Source: an uncultured Planctomycetota bacterium (GTDB lineage Bacteria > Planctomycetota > Planctomycetia > Pirellulales > Thermoguttaceae). Taken from it: a stretch of DNA of 32,937 nucleotides. This document shows, one piece after another, positions 1-8,974 of the stretch. The position numbers and the translations under genes are program-made. Positions within the stretch are counted from its first letter, which is position 1, and each line of letters begins with the position of its first letter. The stretch covers positions 1 to 32,937 of the forward strand of contig CACYBR010000047.1 of the NCBI GenBank assembly GCA_902772705.1. The letters are read 5' to 3'. The notes under the pieces are model-generated. The model searched no databases, was not told the DNA's origin, and saw nothing but the letters and a program-made list of their open reading frames with translations.

Positions 1-714
1 AAAGTTCGTGGAAACAGACTGAATATCCTCGTGTTCGTCAAGCGCGTCGGTAAGCTTGAGCGCCTTACGAGCGACGTTAACGTCCGTAATCGTCAACTTA
101 TCACGAGCGATATACTCGATCTCGGCATGCTGGGTTGGAATACTTGCCTCGCTCAGAAAACGAAGAACGCCGTCAAAGGCTTCAGGAGCGCAGGAAAGAC
201 GGTAAACGTCCTCGTCTGTCTCAACGTCGTCCGCGCCGGCTTCGATCGCCAGATCCATCATTTCTTCTTCACCCTTGACGTCAGAAGGAACCTCGATAAT
301 TCCCTTTCTGTCAAAGTTCCAGGCAACACAACCAGACTGCCCCATTTTACCGCCGCAAACTTCAAAGATTTTGCGGATCTCCGGCGCCGTACGATTACGA
401 TTGTCGGTCAGACCGGCCGCCATGACGGCGACGCCTTCAGGGCCATAGCCTTCGTAGAGCACCTCTTCCAGTTCGACAGGATCAAGTTCGCCCGTGCCAC
501 GCTTAATGGCGCGCGTGATATTGTCTTTCGGGAGGCTGACGGCCTTAGCTTCGTCGATCGCGGCGCGAAGACGAATATTTTCATCAGGGTTGCCCCCGCC
601 CTGCTTAGCTGCGACGATAATCGCTTTCGCGAGCTTGCTCCACAGCTTGCCGCGTTTCGCGTCAACCAAAGCTTTTTTGTGTTTAATACCAGCCCAATGG
701 GAATGACCAGACAT
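1..714 (-). CDS. yebC: YebC/PmpR-family regulator, 3' end cut by window
   Basis: The reverse strand is open from an ATG at 714 to the window edge (238 codons), so only the last few residues and the stop are missing; the family is usually about 240-250 residues. The N-terminus MSGHSHWAGIKHKK is the hallmark of YebC/PmpR, followed by KRGKLWSKL and later TDNRNRTAPEIRKIFE. A clean AGGAGA lies just upstream of the ATG and fixes the start. Family members act in the cytoplasm, described either as DNA-binding regulators or as ribosome-associated factors that help at proline-rich stalls; the sequence alone does not tell which applies. A promoter-like pair sits directly upstream, suggesting its own short leader. 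The family call is secure, the exact role less so. Confidence 0.95.
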   Translation of the reverse strand, partial: MSGHSHWAGIKHKKALVDAKRGKLWSKLAKAIIVAAKQGGGNPDENIRLRAAIDEAKAVSLPKDNITRAIKRGTGELDPVELEEVLYEGYGPEGVAVMAAGLTDNRNRTAPEIRKIFEVCGGKMGQSGCVAWNFDRKGIIEVPSDVKGEEEMMDLAIEAGADDVETDEDVYRLSCAPEAFDGVLRFLSEASIPTQHAEIEYIARDKLTITDVNVARKALKLTDALDEHEDIQSVSTNF

Positions 715-737
715 TGATTCTCCTCGACAAAAAAATG

Positions 738-765
738 ATTGTCCCGACGTCGCCATTCCCGTCAA
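738..765 (-). promoter_or_regulatory. Candidate sigma-70 promoter of yebC
   Basis: Read on the minus strand there is TTGACG (760-765), a 16-base spacer and GACAAT (738-743). The -35 matches five of six and the -10 four of six consensus bases. Transcription would start around 731, leaving a leader of under 20 bases before the yebC ATG. Confidence 0.4.
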
Positions 766-1033
766 CTAACGCACGTTGACGACTCATCCACGCAAAACCT
801 CCAGCGTGTTCTACCAGCGAACAATCCGATTCGTCACGATTCGCAACGCCAAATCAGCGAAAGAGCAACGAGAGGTCGACGTCTCTTGTCTCACTGCGCC
901 AAGAGATCCCATATGCGTACCCTAAGATAATGTCAGACGCGAGGCCGGACTCCATCAGGAGTCTCGCAGATTGGAATCTAACGACAAACGGCGTTCACGC
1001 GACTGACCTAAGCCGCTGAGCTCGCTCGTTCGT
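766..1033. other. Intergenic region with a composite hairpin
   Basis: There is no convincing gene between yebC and the next minus-strand gene; the short plus-strand ORF at 739-930 has no ribosome site or recognisable product. The only structure I see is at 939-967, where GCGAG/CTCGC encloses an inner ACTCC/GGAGT stem with a four-base loop and a bulge. It lies 67 bases past the stop of the gene ending at 1034 and could end that transcript, but it has no T-run. Confidence 0.4.
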
Positions 1034-2698
1034 TTAACGCGGTTTCTTTTGTTGAATTTCCTTAAGCTTAGAAGCTTTCTGCGCGGAGTCTTTTGACTTC
1101 GCGCCTCTGGCGCTCTTGCCAGAATTAACGCCGGTTTCTTTGCCGGCTGTCGATTTAGGGCTCGAAGATGCGGTTCTTCCTCCCTGCTCGCCTCCCTTGC
1201 TGTGCAAATCAGGCGGTTCAGACGTCGCCACATTAGAAGTATCGGCGCTCGCACGTCGCTTCGAAGCGCCCGAAGGCTTTTCCGGAAGACCCTGAGAGAG
1301 ACGCTTAGAAGACGACTTCGACGTCTTTTCTTCCTTTGCCTTCTTCTGTTTTCCGGTCGTAACGGTTCTGGACGTGGACTCTGTTACGGCTATTTCCGCC
1401 GGACGACCCTTCCCACTCTTCTTCTGCGGCTTGTTTTCAGCTTCCGATTCGGAAGTTCCCTTGGTTTTCTTGCTCGGTCTGGAGGAACCAGAGGAATCGC
1501 CAAGCTCCGCTTGAACCACGAAGAGATCTTTCTCAACTGTTCCCACTTTAAACGGCTCGGATCCACTCTTGCTACGGGCAAGCCGCGAAGAACTGGAACT
1601 ACCGGTTCTCTTCTCTGACGCACGGTAGCTCGTTTCTCCGCCAGAGAGATCCGTCTCACTGACGCCCTGATTATCGTCGACGCTATCGGAATCCATTTCG
1701 AAATCGTCGGAGTCCTCGTCGAGATCTGAATCAGACGACGCGTCGTACATCTGGGACGGAGCGTCTTTACGGACGTCGTCCTTCTGCTTACGAGCGAGTT
1801 GACGTGCAATATCGACGGGGTCGTAATTCTTAGGAGCAACAAGAGGTTCAAAGCTACGCTTTGCGGAGTTCTTGTCAAACCCCTTGAGGAACTTCAGGAC
1901 GTCGTCCGCTTTGGCGTCGTCCATTAACTCCACGCCGAGTTCATGAAGTTGAATGAAGAAGTTCACAGTCTCAGTTTCGTTTAACACGTCTCCACCGTCG
2001 TCAAGAAATTCTTCGTCTCCAACAACTCGAACGAAACCAAGAAGGCGCAAAACTCGTAAAGCTCCCTCGCTTAAAGGCAAATTAACGCCGCCAAACGCAA
2101 AGAGCTTGACATAATCGTTCATGAAACGAGTCGAGTACGGAATGCCTGAAACAAAATCAAGCAACTCGGTCTCCCCCTTCTGACGGAGGCCTTCAAGATC
2201 AAAATCGTAGGTCTTATCAAAGATCCACTGAAGAAGCCGACGGAGACGTTCACCGGCGACTACAGCGCAGGGAATGTCTCCGATAACAGCCGCGATCTCG
2301 TTCGCTTTAGAGACGCGCACTTCGTTCCAGTCGACGAAATTATGCATAATCTCAAGGAAAGCGTGTCGAGCTTGCTCAAAGCTTCCATTTTCAAGAAAAA
2401 TCGCAAATACGAGATGGTCGATGATCGTTCTATCACGAGAAAGAACAGAGAGACCGCGACAGGCACGCCCCCCCAGATATTCCCGAAAAGCCTTGAATCC
2501 CTTTGAGGACTCCTTCTGCGCGCCGCCCTTGCTCCTCGTAGACTTCTTCTCACGCGCAGATTTCCCCTCCGCGTTTGCCCTGCCCTTGACGTCAGAGGAA
2601 GTCGCTTTGGAGACGCTTTTCTTAGTCTCAGGAGTTTTTCGCGCGGAAGACTTGGCGGCGTCGCCCTTTCGCGAATTATCTTTTGGACGTGAAGCCAT
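1034..2698 (-). CDS. Endonuclease III-like (HhH-GPD fold) protein, catalytically degenerate, with disordered tails
   Basis: A 554-residue protein in three parts. Residues 1-65 are Lys/Ser/Ala-rich and disordered. Residues about 66-300 form a globular, mostly helical domain. Residues 310-554 are a low-complexity tail, first acidic and then Lys/Ser-rich. The globular part resembles an endonuclease III-like family that I associate with planctomycetes: DHLVFAIFLENGSFEQARHA, the signature VDWNEVRVS (122-130), then GIPYSTRFMNDYVKLFAFGG (185-204) and EGALRVLRLLGF. Aligned by eye to Nth, the catalytic Lys of the helix-hairpin-helix (GVGRKTA) falls on Ser189, the catalytic Asp (VDTHIFRV) falls on Ser210, and there is no cysteine cluster for the iron-sulfur site. 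I infer a structural or DNA-binding role rather than glycosylase activity. It follows rbfA by 94 bases on the same strand and has no clear ribosome site. Confidence 0.6.
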   Translation of the reverse strand: MASRPKDNSRKGDAAKSSARKTPETKKSVSKATSSDVKGRANAEGKSAREKKSTRSKGGAQKESSKGFKAFREYLGGRACRGLSVLSRDRTIIDHLVFAIFLENGSFEQARHAFLEIMHNFVDWNEVRVSKANEIAAVIGDIPCAVVAGERLRRLLQWIFDKTYDFDLEGLRQKGETELLDFVSGIPYSTRFMNDYVKLFAFGGVNLPLSEGALRVLRLLGFVRVVGDEEFLDDGGDVLNETETVNFFIQLHELGVELMDDAKADDVLKFLKGFDKNSAKRSFEPLVAPKNYDPVDIARQLARKQKDDVRKDAPSQMYDASSDSDLDEDSDDFEMDSDSVDDNQGVSETDLSGGETSYRASEKRTGSSSSSRLARSKSGSEPFKVGTVEKDLFVVQAELGDSSGSSRPSKKTKGTSESEAENKPQKKSGKGRPAEIAVTESTSRTVTTGKQKKAKEEKTSKSSSKRLSQGLPEKPSGASKRRASADTSNVATSEPPDLHSKGGEQGGRTASSSPKSTAGKETGVNSGKSARGAKSKDSAQKASKLKEIQQKKPR

Positions 2699-2792
2699 TA
2701 TCTACACCCCATCAATGCTGGTATAATCACGGAAAAAGAATAAAGTGACCTCGACCTCAACATACGAAACGTTCAGTCGTGCGACGATTCCA

Positions 2793-3224
2793 TTATTCTT
2801 TCTCCTCCGAGGAGTCGCCCTCTTCGATATCTTCTTCTTCGAATTCGTCAATCTCAGCGGAGTTTTCCTGTTCCTCCCGGCTCTGAGCGTGTTCCTCGGA
2901 AAGGATGCGAGAAACTTCCATCAGGTTTTTGACGCCCTCGTCAACGGCAAACTGAAGCGTCGGCGTATAGCGTGAGTCAATCCTGCGAGCTACTTTCTGT
3001 TGCAAAAAGCCTGCGGCGCTCTGGAGTCCGCGCAGGGCGTTACGTTCTTTCCCTTCTCCCCCAAGAATCATAAAGTAGACCTTGGCCTGACGCATATCCG
3101 CAGTAACTTCGACTTTGGTAATCGTCGAACCCACGACCCGAGGATCTTTAAGATCGGTGAGGATCGACATAGCGACAACCTCGCGAATTGCTTCGGCAGC
3201 CTTTAACGTTCGTCTCGAAGCCAT
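2793..3224 (-). CDS. rbfA: Ribosome-binding factor A
   Basis: A 143-residue protein, slightly longer than usual. RbfA binds the 30S subunit near helix 1 of 16S rRNA and helps late maturation, especially in the cold. Evidence is the N-terminal basic helix MASRRTLKAAEAIREVV, then LTDLKDPRV, ITKVEVTADMRQAKVYF and the closing RYTPTLQFAVDEGVKNLMEV, all in canonical KH-like order. The last 27 residues are an acidic tail beyond the fold. The start is set at the ATG at 3224 because GAGGAG lies ten bases upstream; a TTG nine bases earlier would leave almost no spacer. Its position after infB is the common bacterial order nusA-infB-rbfA, though truB does not follow here. Confidence 0.95.
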   Translation of the reverse strand: MASRRTLKAAEAIREVVAMSILTDLKDPRVVGSTITKVEVTADMRQAKVYFMILGGEGKERNALRGLQSAAGFLQQKVARRIDSRYTPTLQFAVDEGVKNLMEVSRILSEEHAQSREEQENSAEIDEFEEEDIEEGDSSEEKE

Positions 3225-3315
3225 CAAGCCCAAGCTCCTCTATATAAAGACGAATGCAACGCATAAACCACGCGCTGGAATTCTATCCACAAATCTATTC
3301 GTTGTAAAGAAGAGT

Positions 3316-3359
3316 CCCGCCTGAAAACAAACCGAATCATGTCGTCGTCTTCAGGCAGG
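3316..3359 (-). other. Hairpin in the infB-rbfA gap
   Basis: On the minus strand CCTGCCTGAA pairs with TTCAGGCGGG (10 pairs, one G-U) across a 24-base loop, 10 bases after the infB stop. A T-rich stretch (ACTCTTCTTT) follows. It could act as a weak terminator or a processing site that reduces rbfA expression relative to infB. Confidence 0.4.
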
Positions 3360-3369
3360 TTTCCTCATG

Positions 3370-6300
3370 TCAGAAGGTTCTGGCCACCTCCTCGATCTTG
3401 TAGGCCTCCAGAACGTCTCCTTCCTTAACGTCGTTGTAATTCTTGAGCTTCATGCCGCACTCATAACCTTCGCGTACTTCCTTGGCGTCGTCCTTTTCAC
3501 GCTTGAGCGTTTCAAGCTTATATTCGCCAATAATACGGCTGTCACGAATGACACGAATCTGGCAGTCACGCTCAATCATGCCGTAAAGAACGCGGCAACC
3601 GGCGATAACGCCGACATGACTGATGTTGAACGTGCGCTGAACAAGAGCGCGTCCAAGTTCTTTGACCTGCTCGACGGGTTTGAGCATGCCTTCCAACGCG
3701 GCGCGGATATCTTCGGTGAGCTTATAGATGACGTCGTAACGACGAATCTGGACTTTTTTCGCCTCAGCAAGCGCGCGCGCGCCTTCGTCAGGAACAACGT
3801 TAAACCCGACGATGACCGCGTCGGAAGCGTCGGCAAGATGAACGTCCGCTTCCGTGACGCCGCCTACCGAGGCCTGAAGAATCTTGACTTTGACCTCAGG
3901 ATGCTCAAGCTTACCAAGTTCCTTTCGAATTGCTTCGATAGAACCGCGCACGTCGGCGCGAATAATGACGTTAAGGGTCTGCTGCGTCTTCGCGGAATTG
4001 ATACGCTCAAAAAGGCTCTCGAGCGTGACGTGAGAAGGAGCGCCGGCGAGTTCAACCTCATGGGCGCGCTTCGCACGCTCTTCCGCAATCTGACGCGCGA
4101 CGGCGACGTCGTCGAGCACGACGAATCGACTGCCGGCGTCAGGCGCAACGTCAAGACCCGTCATAGAAACAGGAACGCCCGGCCCGGCCTCCTTAATACG
4201 CTTTTGCTTGTTAAGCGTGTCGTTCATTGAGCGAACGCGTCCGTAAGAAGAACCGCAGAGGACCACGTCGCCGGGACGAAGCGTACCCTTCTGAACAAGC
4301 GCCGTGCAAACGACGCCTTCGCCCGACTTCAACGAAGCCTCCAAAACGACGCCCATCGCCGCGCGATTGGGGTTAGCCTTAAGCTCATGAAGTTCAGCGA
4401 CCATAAGCAACGTTTCGAGGAGCGTGTCGACTCCCATGCCGGTAACGGCGCTCGTTTCAACGATTTCCACGTCGCCGCCCCATTCGCTTGGCATCAGGTC
4501 GTTAGAGGCGAGCTCTTGGATCACCTTGTCGCGATTGACGCCAGGAAGATCCATCTTGTTCAGCGCCACGACGATTGGAACTCCAGCCGCCTTAGCATGG
4601 CTGATCGCTTCTTCCGTCTGCGGCATGACGCCGTCGTCGGCGGCAACGACAAGAACAGCAACGTCGGTAACGTTTGCGCCACGCGCGCGCATTTCGGTGA
4701 AAGCCTCGTGACCTGGAGTGTCGACAAACGTAACAGGACCACCGGGCGTCTCGACACGATACGCGCGAATGTGCTGCGTAATACCTCCCTTTTCTCCCTG
4801 AACGACATGCAGGTGGAGAATACGGTCAAGCAACGACGTCTTACCATGATCAACGTGACCAAGGAAGGTGACGACAGGCGCGCGAGGCACAAGCGTCTCA
4901 GGCGGGTCGACAAAGTCATACGCCGTATCTACGTAAAGTTCCTCAAGCGTCGCTTCCTGTTTAATGGTCGCCTTAAGTTCAAACGCGACGATGAGCAGTT
5001 CCAGCGTTTCTGTCTCGAGCGGTTGATTCACATTCAACATGTACCCGAGTTCCATCAGTTTTTTGATAACAACGGGGACCGAAAGCCCTGTCGTTTCGGC
5101 AAACTGCCTCGCAGAACATGGGGTTTCAATCACAACGTCGTTCTTACGCGGCATAGTGCTGCCTCCGGAAGAAGAGCTCTTATCACGACGAGCAGAACGG
5201 CCGCCGGATCGCGTGGAATAACGGAAATCAAAGGACTCGTCTTCGCCGTTGCGCAGGCGTCTCGATTCGTTGCCCTGACGACGACGGGAAGCGCCGCGCA
5301 CGTCCTCACGTCCCTCGACTTCGTCCCGATCCTTGCCGCCCTTCTTGGAACGACGACCGTTTCCAAATTCAGAGGAGCCTCCCTGAGTAGCGCCGAATCC
5401 AGAATCGCCACCACGCGGCGAAAAACCAGAACGCTGAAAACGGTCGCCGGAAACGCCGCCGTCTTGAGTGGAACGACCGCCTGATTTACGACCCAACGTT
5501 CCCGTCAGCGGGCCGGAAGGACCGCCTTCTTTTTGAGCGCGCAGCTTCCGTGCAAGGGGTCCGAGATTGCCGCTTGCCGCCGCGCGAAGGGCTTCTGGAG
5601 GAAGACGTTTTTCAGGCTTCTGAGCAACCGGTTCCTTGACCGCCTTCTTTATGGGACGGACAGGCTCGGCGGGCATCGGAGCGAGGTGGAGATTAAGATT
5701 CGTCTTCGGAGAATTATTACGAGCGGAAGAACCACTCTGAGAGGTGGAAGACTCCGACTTTGGCTTGGGGGTAGACGCGCCCAGAACACGGACTCTATCG
5801 TTTGGCTGAGTCGTGATCATAGGAGGCCGCTTCATTTCATCGAGAATCTGCGCCCTCGACTCAAGTTGCGCGATAAACGAGGAAGCAACGGGCGCGGGAC
5901 GCATGGGATGGACGTCAGGTTGACGAGCATTCCGCCGGGAGTCTCTGTCCCTGATTCCCCTGTCCTTGTCTTTTTCGCGCTCGCGACCACGACGCTGACC
6001 GTCCCGGCCATTACGGTTGTCCAAAGCCTGACGCAAAGGAGCCTTACGAAGAGGCGTCGCAGGATGTTGCTCCTTTTTCTCCACTTTCTCAGCGGCTTCT
6101 TCCTTCGAGGGCGTTTCAGCCGCCGTAGCGACAGTCGGCTCAGAGACAGTCGGCTCAGCGACAGTCGGCTCAGCGACAGTCGTCTCAGCTTCGGTTTTGT
6201 GGTCCGATACAACTTCGGTCGGAGCAGGCGTTTCTTCGTTAATCTTGGTTTCAACCGCAACCGTGTCTTTGACGGGAGTCTCTTCCTTCACTTCCGCCTC

Positions 6301-6867
6301 AGCTTCAGGAAGGACAGCTGGCGAAGGACGATCGTTTCTCTCGTCGCTCTCTTCCTTACCTGACGTCTGAACCGTTTCGTCAACCGAAACCTTCACGGGA
6401 ACAGCCGTTTCCACGGTCTCCGCAACAGGCGGCGCCTCAATGGGCTTGACATCAGAAACCTCTGAAGGAACAGAATCGTCAACCTTGGAAGTTTCTTTAA
6501 CCGGAATCGCGGCAGAGACTGCTCGTTTATTGGGATCAACTTCAGTGATGCGTCCTCTCGCGGGTTGGATACGACGCATCTTGCCAGAAGTGGAATGTGT
6601 TGGCTTCGGCGGTTCAAGGGGCGCCGCCAGATCTGCTTCCATCAGGTTACGGAACGAAGGCTTCTTGACGGGAGTCTCATTGGCAAAATATTCTTTAATC
6701 CGCTCAACGTCTTCATCAGAAAGAGTAGAAAGAGCGACGAGGCCTCCCTCGGAGCCCGTCTTGGCATTCTTATTTTTACTCTTTATACCAAGTTTATTAC
6801 AGACGCCGATAATAACATTATTATCTTTTTGGAGCTGTTTTGCCAGACTGTAAACTCGAATCGACAA
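3370..6867 (-). CDS. infB: Translation initiation factor IF-2
   Basis: A 1165-residue GTPase that places initiator fMet-tRNA on the 30S subunit and promotes subunit joining. The N-terminal domain (1-62) begins [16 protein letters not shown]. Residues 63-575 are a very long, charged and Pro/Gly/Arg-rich linker, which makes the protein longer than the 890 residues in E. coli. An IF2_N-like segment (about 580-635) precedes the G domain. GTPase motifs are intact: GHVDHGKT (670-677), VDTPGH (715-720), NKMD (770-773) and SAV (806-808). Domains II, III and IV follow to the C-terminus. The start codon is TTG: an in-frame TAA lies one codon upstream and no ATG occurs before residue 77. The ribosome site is a weak GAGAG. 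The linker contains a short tandem repeat (6130-6189). Confidence 0.97.
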   Translation of the reverse strand: MSIRVYSLAKQLQKDNNVIIGVCNKLGIKSKNKNAKTGSEGGLVALSTLSDEDVERIKEYFANETPVKKPSFRNLMEADLAAPLEPPKPTHSTSGKMRRIQPARGRITEVDPNKRAVSAAIPVKETSKVDDSVPSEVSDVKPIEAPPVAETVETAVPVKVSVDETVQTSGKEESDERNDRPSPAVLPEAEAEVKEETPVKDTVAVETKINEETPAPTEVVSDHKTEAETTVAEPTVAEPTVSEPTVATAAETPSKEEAAEKVEKKEQHPATPLRKAPLRQALDNRNGRDGQRRGREREKDKDRGIRDRDSRRNARQPDVHPMRPAPVASSFIAQLESRAQILDEMKRPPMITTQPNDRVRVLGASTPKPKSESSTSQSGSSARNNSPKTNLNLHLAPMPAEPVRPIKKAVKEPVAQKPEKRLPPEALRAAASGNLGPLARKLRAQKEGGPSGPLTGTLGRKSGGRSTQDGGVSGDRFQRSGFSPRGGDSGFGATQGGSSEFGNGRRSKKGGKDRDEVEGREDVRGASRRRQGNESRRLRNGEDESFDFRYSTRSGGRSARRDKSSSSGGSTMPRKNDVVIETPCSARQFAETTGLSVPVVIKKLMELGYMLNVNQPLETETLELLIVAFELKATIKQEATLEELYVDTAYDFVDPPETLVPRAPVVTFLGHVDHGKTSLLDRILHLHVVQGEKGGITQHIRAYRVETPGGPVTFVDTPGHEAFTEMRARGANVTDVAVLVVAADDGVMPQTEEAISHAKAAGVPIVVALNKMDLPGVNRDKVIQELASNDLMPSEWGGDVEIVETSAVTGMGVDTLLETLLMVAELHELKANPNRAAMGVVLEASLKSGEGVVCTALVQKGTLRPGDVVLCGSSYGRVRSMNDTLNKQKRIKEAGPGVPVSMTGLDVAPDAGSRFVVLDDVAVARQIAEERAKRAHEVELAGAPSHVTLESLFERINSAKTQQTLNVIIRADVRGSIEAIRKELGKLEHPEVKVKILQASVGGVTEADVHLADASDAVIVGFNVVPDEGARALAEAKKVQIRRYDVIYKLTEDIRAALEGMLKPVEQVKELGRALVQRTFNISHVGVIAGCRVLYGMIERDCQIRVIRDSRIIGEYKLETLKREKDDAKEVREGYECGMKLKNYNDVKEGDVLEAYKIEEVARTF
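6130..6189. repeat. Four tandem 15-bp units inside infB
   Basis: The unit gacagtcggctcagc occurs four times head to tail at 6130, 6145, 6160 and 6175. The first copy ends in a and the fourth has gtc-gtc in place of gtc-ggc. It encodes a repeated Thr-Val-Ala/Ser-Glu-Pro motif in the disordered linker of IF-2, in frame with five-residue periodicity. Confidence 0.9.
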
Positions 6868-6906
6868 TGGTTAATTCTCTCAACTGCTAATTGAAATGGA
6901 TCGCAA

Positions 6907-6927
6907 CTCGTCGCGCAGGACGACGAG
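6907..6927 (-). other. Perfect hairpin in the infB leader
   Basis: CTCGTCG and CGACGAG form a perfect 7-bp stem with a 7-base loop, ending about 40 bases upstream of the infB TTG. There is no T-run, so it is more likely a leader structure than a terminator. Confidence 0.4.
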
Positions 6928-7084
6928 AAACTCGCAAGTCTTAAATCAAAACTACGGTCAGGTTCAATAACCGAATTTCGAACAAGGAGCTAACGCCGTC
7001 CCACGCTCGCTTAAAGCGCAGACAACGACGACCATCGAAAATCGTCCCTCAAAACCTGATTACTTACAAACACGAAAGGCTGAC

Positions 7085-7101
7085 GGCGTCTCGGCGACGC
7101 C
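7085..7101 (-). other. Hairpin downstream of nusA
   Basis: GGCGTC and GACGCC form a 6-bp stem with a 5-base loop, 62 bases beyond the nusA stop. The following minus-strand sequence is only mildly T-rich, so it is at best a weak terminator. The rest of the roughly 295-base nusA-infB gap holds no gene that I can support. Confidence 0.3.
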
Positions 7102-7162
7102 AACACGCTCAAACTGAACTAACCTTAGTTTATCCCTCCAAAGCAAGGAACCCAAGTAAAAA

Positions 7163-8476
7163 TCAAAGATCTTCTCCCGCGTCAAATTTACGCGGCCCGC
7201 GAAGATCGTTCTGACGGCGACCCCCTGCGCCCCGAAGTTCTTCCAGAGATCGATTATGCAACTCCTCCTTACGACGTTCCTCGGCCTCTTTTTCCTGCTC
7301 CTCTGCAAGTTGTTCAGCCTTCTCCAAAATTGAAGTCGTTAACTCCTGCGTAGCGCCTGTGATTTCCATGAAATCCTCGGGTTCAATGCAGGAAAGGTCG
7401 TAATAGGAGGTGAAACCTTCTCCTACAAGGATATCAGCAATCTCCGGCGTGAGACCCTCGATCTTACCAAATTCGACCGTCGCCCTGTCGAGCATCTCTG
7501 CGAGTTCATCCTGACCATTATCATCGTGGGTCAAGATTTCGAGTTCCCAACCGCCAAGAAGTTTCTTTGCGAGATTCACGTTCTGACCACGTTTACCAAT
7601 CGCGAGGGAACGCTGATCAGGATGAACCATCACGATGGCGCGGTCAAGCCTCGGACAAAGGATAACTTCGTCAACCTTTGCCGGAGAAAGCGCATTCTGA
7701 ATGAACTCAGACGTAGAATCGCTCCAAAGAACAACGTCAATGCGTTCGCCGTTAAGAGCCTTAGAAACTCTCATGGAACGAGAATTACGGACGCCCAAAC
7801 AAACGCCGAGCGGGTCCACGCGACTGTCGTTGGAACGAACGGCGATCTTAGCTCGAAAACCAGGATCGCGACTTATTTCAACGATCTCAACTGTGCCGTC
7901 GGTAATTTCGGGACACTCGCGTTCAAAGAGACGCCGCAGAAGAAGCTTACTCTTTCGGCTGAGGACGATACGCGCCTTCATACCGGCCTTCTCTACGCTC
8001 TCGATCACGAAATCATAGACGTTCTCATTGCGGTAAATTTCACCGCGAATCTTATTGCTGTTAGGAAGCCACGCTTCCTGCTTGTCGTCTATGATCACAA
8101 CAACCCCGCCTCGCTCAACGCGACGAACGACGCCCGTGACCAGTTCCTGCTTGTTGTTGAGACGATCGACGTAACGGTTGTAGATGGAATCACGGACAGC
8201 TTCACGAATCTTTTGCGATATGCTCTGGCGAGCAGACTGCGCGCCGGCGCGTTCCGTAATCTCAGCCGTCGTAATTGGAACATTGTCGCGATATGCGAAA
8301 ATCTCGCCAGTTTGACGCTCGATAGAAATCTTGTACTCTGAATCGTCGGAGCCGCTTCCATGGCGTTTCGCAGCCGTCATCAGCGCTTCTTCGATGCACT
8401 GGAAAACAGTTTCCTTATCGATCCCCTTCTCGAGGTAGATCTGTTCTACAAGCCTTTTAATTTCGTCAGGATTCAT
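7163..8476 (-). CDS. nusA: Transcription termination/antitermination factor NusA
   Basis: A 437-residue RNA-polymerase-associated factor affecting pausing, termination and antitermination. The N-terminal polymerase-binding domain spans about 1-105. An S1 domain (about 110-175) contains GVVRRVERGGVVVII. Two KH domains follow, with DPGFRAKIAV (204-213) before KH1 and GKRGQNVNLAKKLLGGWELE (294-313) in KH2. A helix-hairpin-helix-like segment (340-390) and a charged C-terminal coil end the protein. The KH1 loop reads GVRN (228-231) where the usual motif is GxRG, so the GXXG RNA-contact loop is altered. The ATG at 8476 starts the conserved N-terminus; the ribosome site is weak. No rimP lies upstream in this window. 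Confidence 0.96.
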   Translation of the reverse strand: MNPDEIKRLVEQIYLEKGIDKETVFQCIEEALMTAAKRHGSGSDDSEYKISIERQTGEIFAYRDNVPITTAEITERAGAQSARQSISQKIREAVRDSIYNRYVDRLNNKQELVTGVVRRVERGGVVVIIDDKQEAWLPNSNKIRGEIYRNENVYDFVIESVEKAGMKARIVLSRKSKLLLRRLFERECPEITDGTVEIVEISRDPGFRAKIAVRSNDSRVDPLGVCLGVRNSRSMRVSKALNGERIDVVLWSDSTSEFIQNALSPAKVDEVILCPRLDRAIVMVHPDQRSLAIGKRGQNVNLAKKLLGGWELEILTHDDNGQDELAEMLDRATVEFGKIEGLTPEIADILVGEGFTSYYDLSCIEPEDFMEITGATQELTTSILEKAEQLAEEQEKEAEERRKEELHNRSLEELRGAGGRRQNDLRGPRKFDAGEDL

Positions 8477-8902
8477 GCGATCGTCTTCAGTAAAATAGGA
8501 ACGCTATCAAAACGGTAGCGTCCGGCCCCTACGAAGAGGCGGCAAACATCGTCTCGAACGAGTTATGACCCGCTCTCGACAAGGTTATTATCAGGATGCG
8601 AATCAGGGCGTCAAAACACAGACGCTAAACTCCGACGCTGGCAGTCCCTTTCGGTCGCCATGATCCAAGGAAATCTCTTTGAATCTACCTCGTTGCCTAT
8701 CAAACAGGGAAAGCAGTATCGAAAATACGATTCCGGTTCTGCGCGCGGTCACGTCGTCCTCTTGAGGAAAACGCGTCCGTATACAAGAAGCGGATTATCC
8801 CATAAGTTTATCGCTGAAAAGTCAAAAGTCAAGGCACATAGCATTAACACGTCGTTATTTTTAGCTATATCTTCCACCAATTCAAAGTCGAGAGTTCGCC
8901 AT
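8477..8902. other. Intergenic region upstream of nusA
   Basis: About 430 bases without a gene that I can support. A 95-codon plus-strand ORF (8660-8947) runs into the terminator described next and resembles no family, so I do not call it. No tRNA-like arms or clear promoter were found by eye. Confidence 0.4.
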
Positions 8903-8944
8903 GAAAAAAAAGAAAGGCGTTCGAATGAAATTCGAGCGCCCTTC
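8903..8944 (-). terminator. Intrinsic terminator of the rhamnosidase gene
   Basis: Thirty-one bases past the stop at 8975, the minus strand reads AGGGCGCTCGAA, loop tttca, TTCGAACGCCTT, a stem with a single mismatch. It is followed by TTTCTTTTTTTT. This is a textbook stem plus T-run and fits only the minus orientation. Confidence 0.85.
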
Positions 8945-8974
8945 TAAAAAGGTCAAGCTACCCGGTCAAGTTGT

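Noticed and set aside
31-717. 228-codon plus-strand ORF
   Set aside because: It is the antisense shadow of yebC, whose protein sequence is clearly recognisable on the minus strand.
739-930. 63-codon plus-strand ORF
   Set aside because: No ribosome site, no recognisable product, and it overlaps the yebC promoter region.
2719-2727. Plus-strand extended -10 (TG-G-TATAAT)
   Set aside because: No -35 and no plus-strand gene follows; it would only drive antisense RNA into rbfA, for which there is no other sign.
4387-5484. 365-codon plus-strand ORF inside infB
   Set aside because: Antisense to the linker and G domain of IF-2; the base composition of this genome leaves long antisense frames open in many genes.
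8660-8947. 95-codon plus-strand ORF upstream of nusA
   Set aside because: It runs through the rhamnosidase terminator, has no ribosome site and resembles no protein family.
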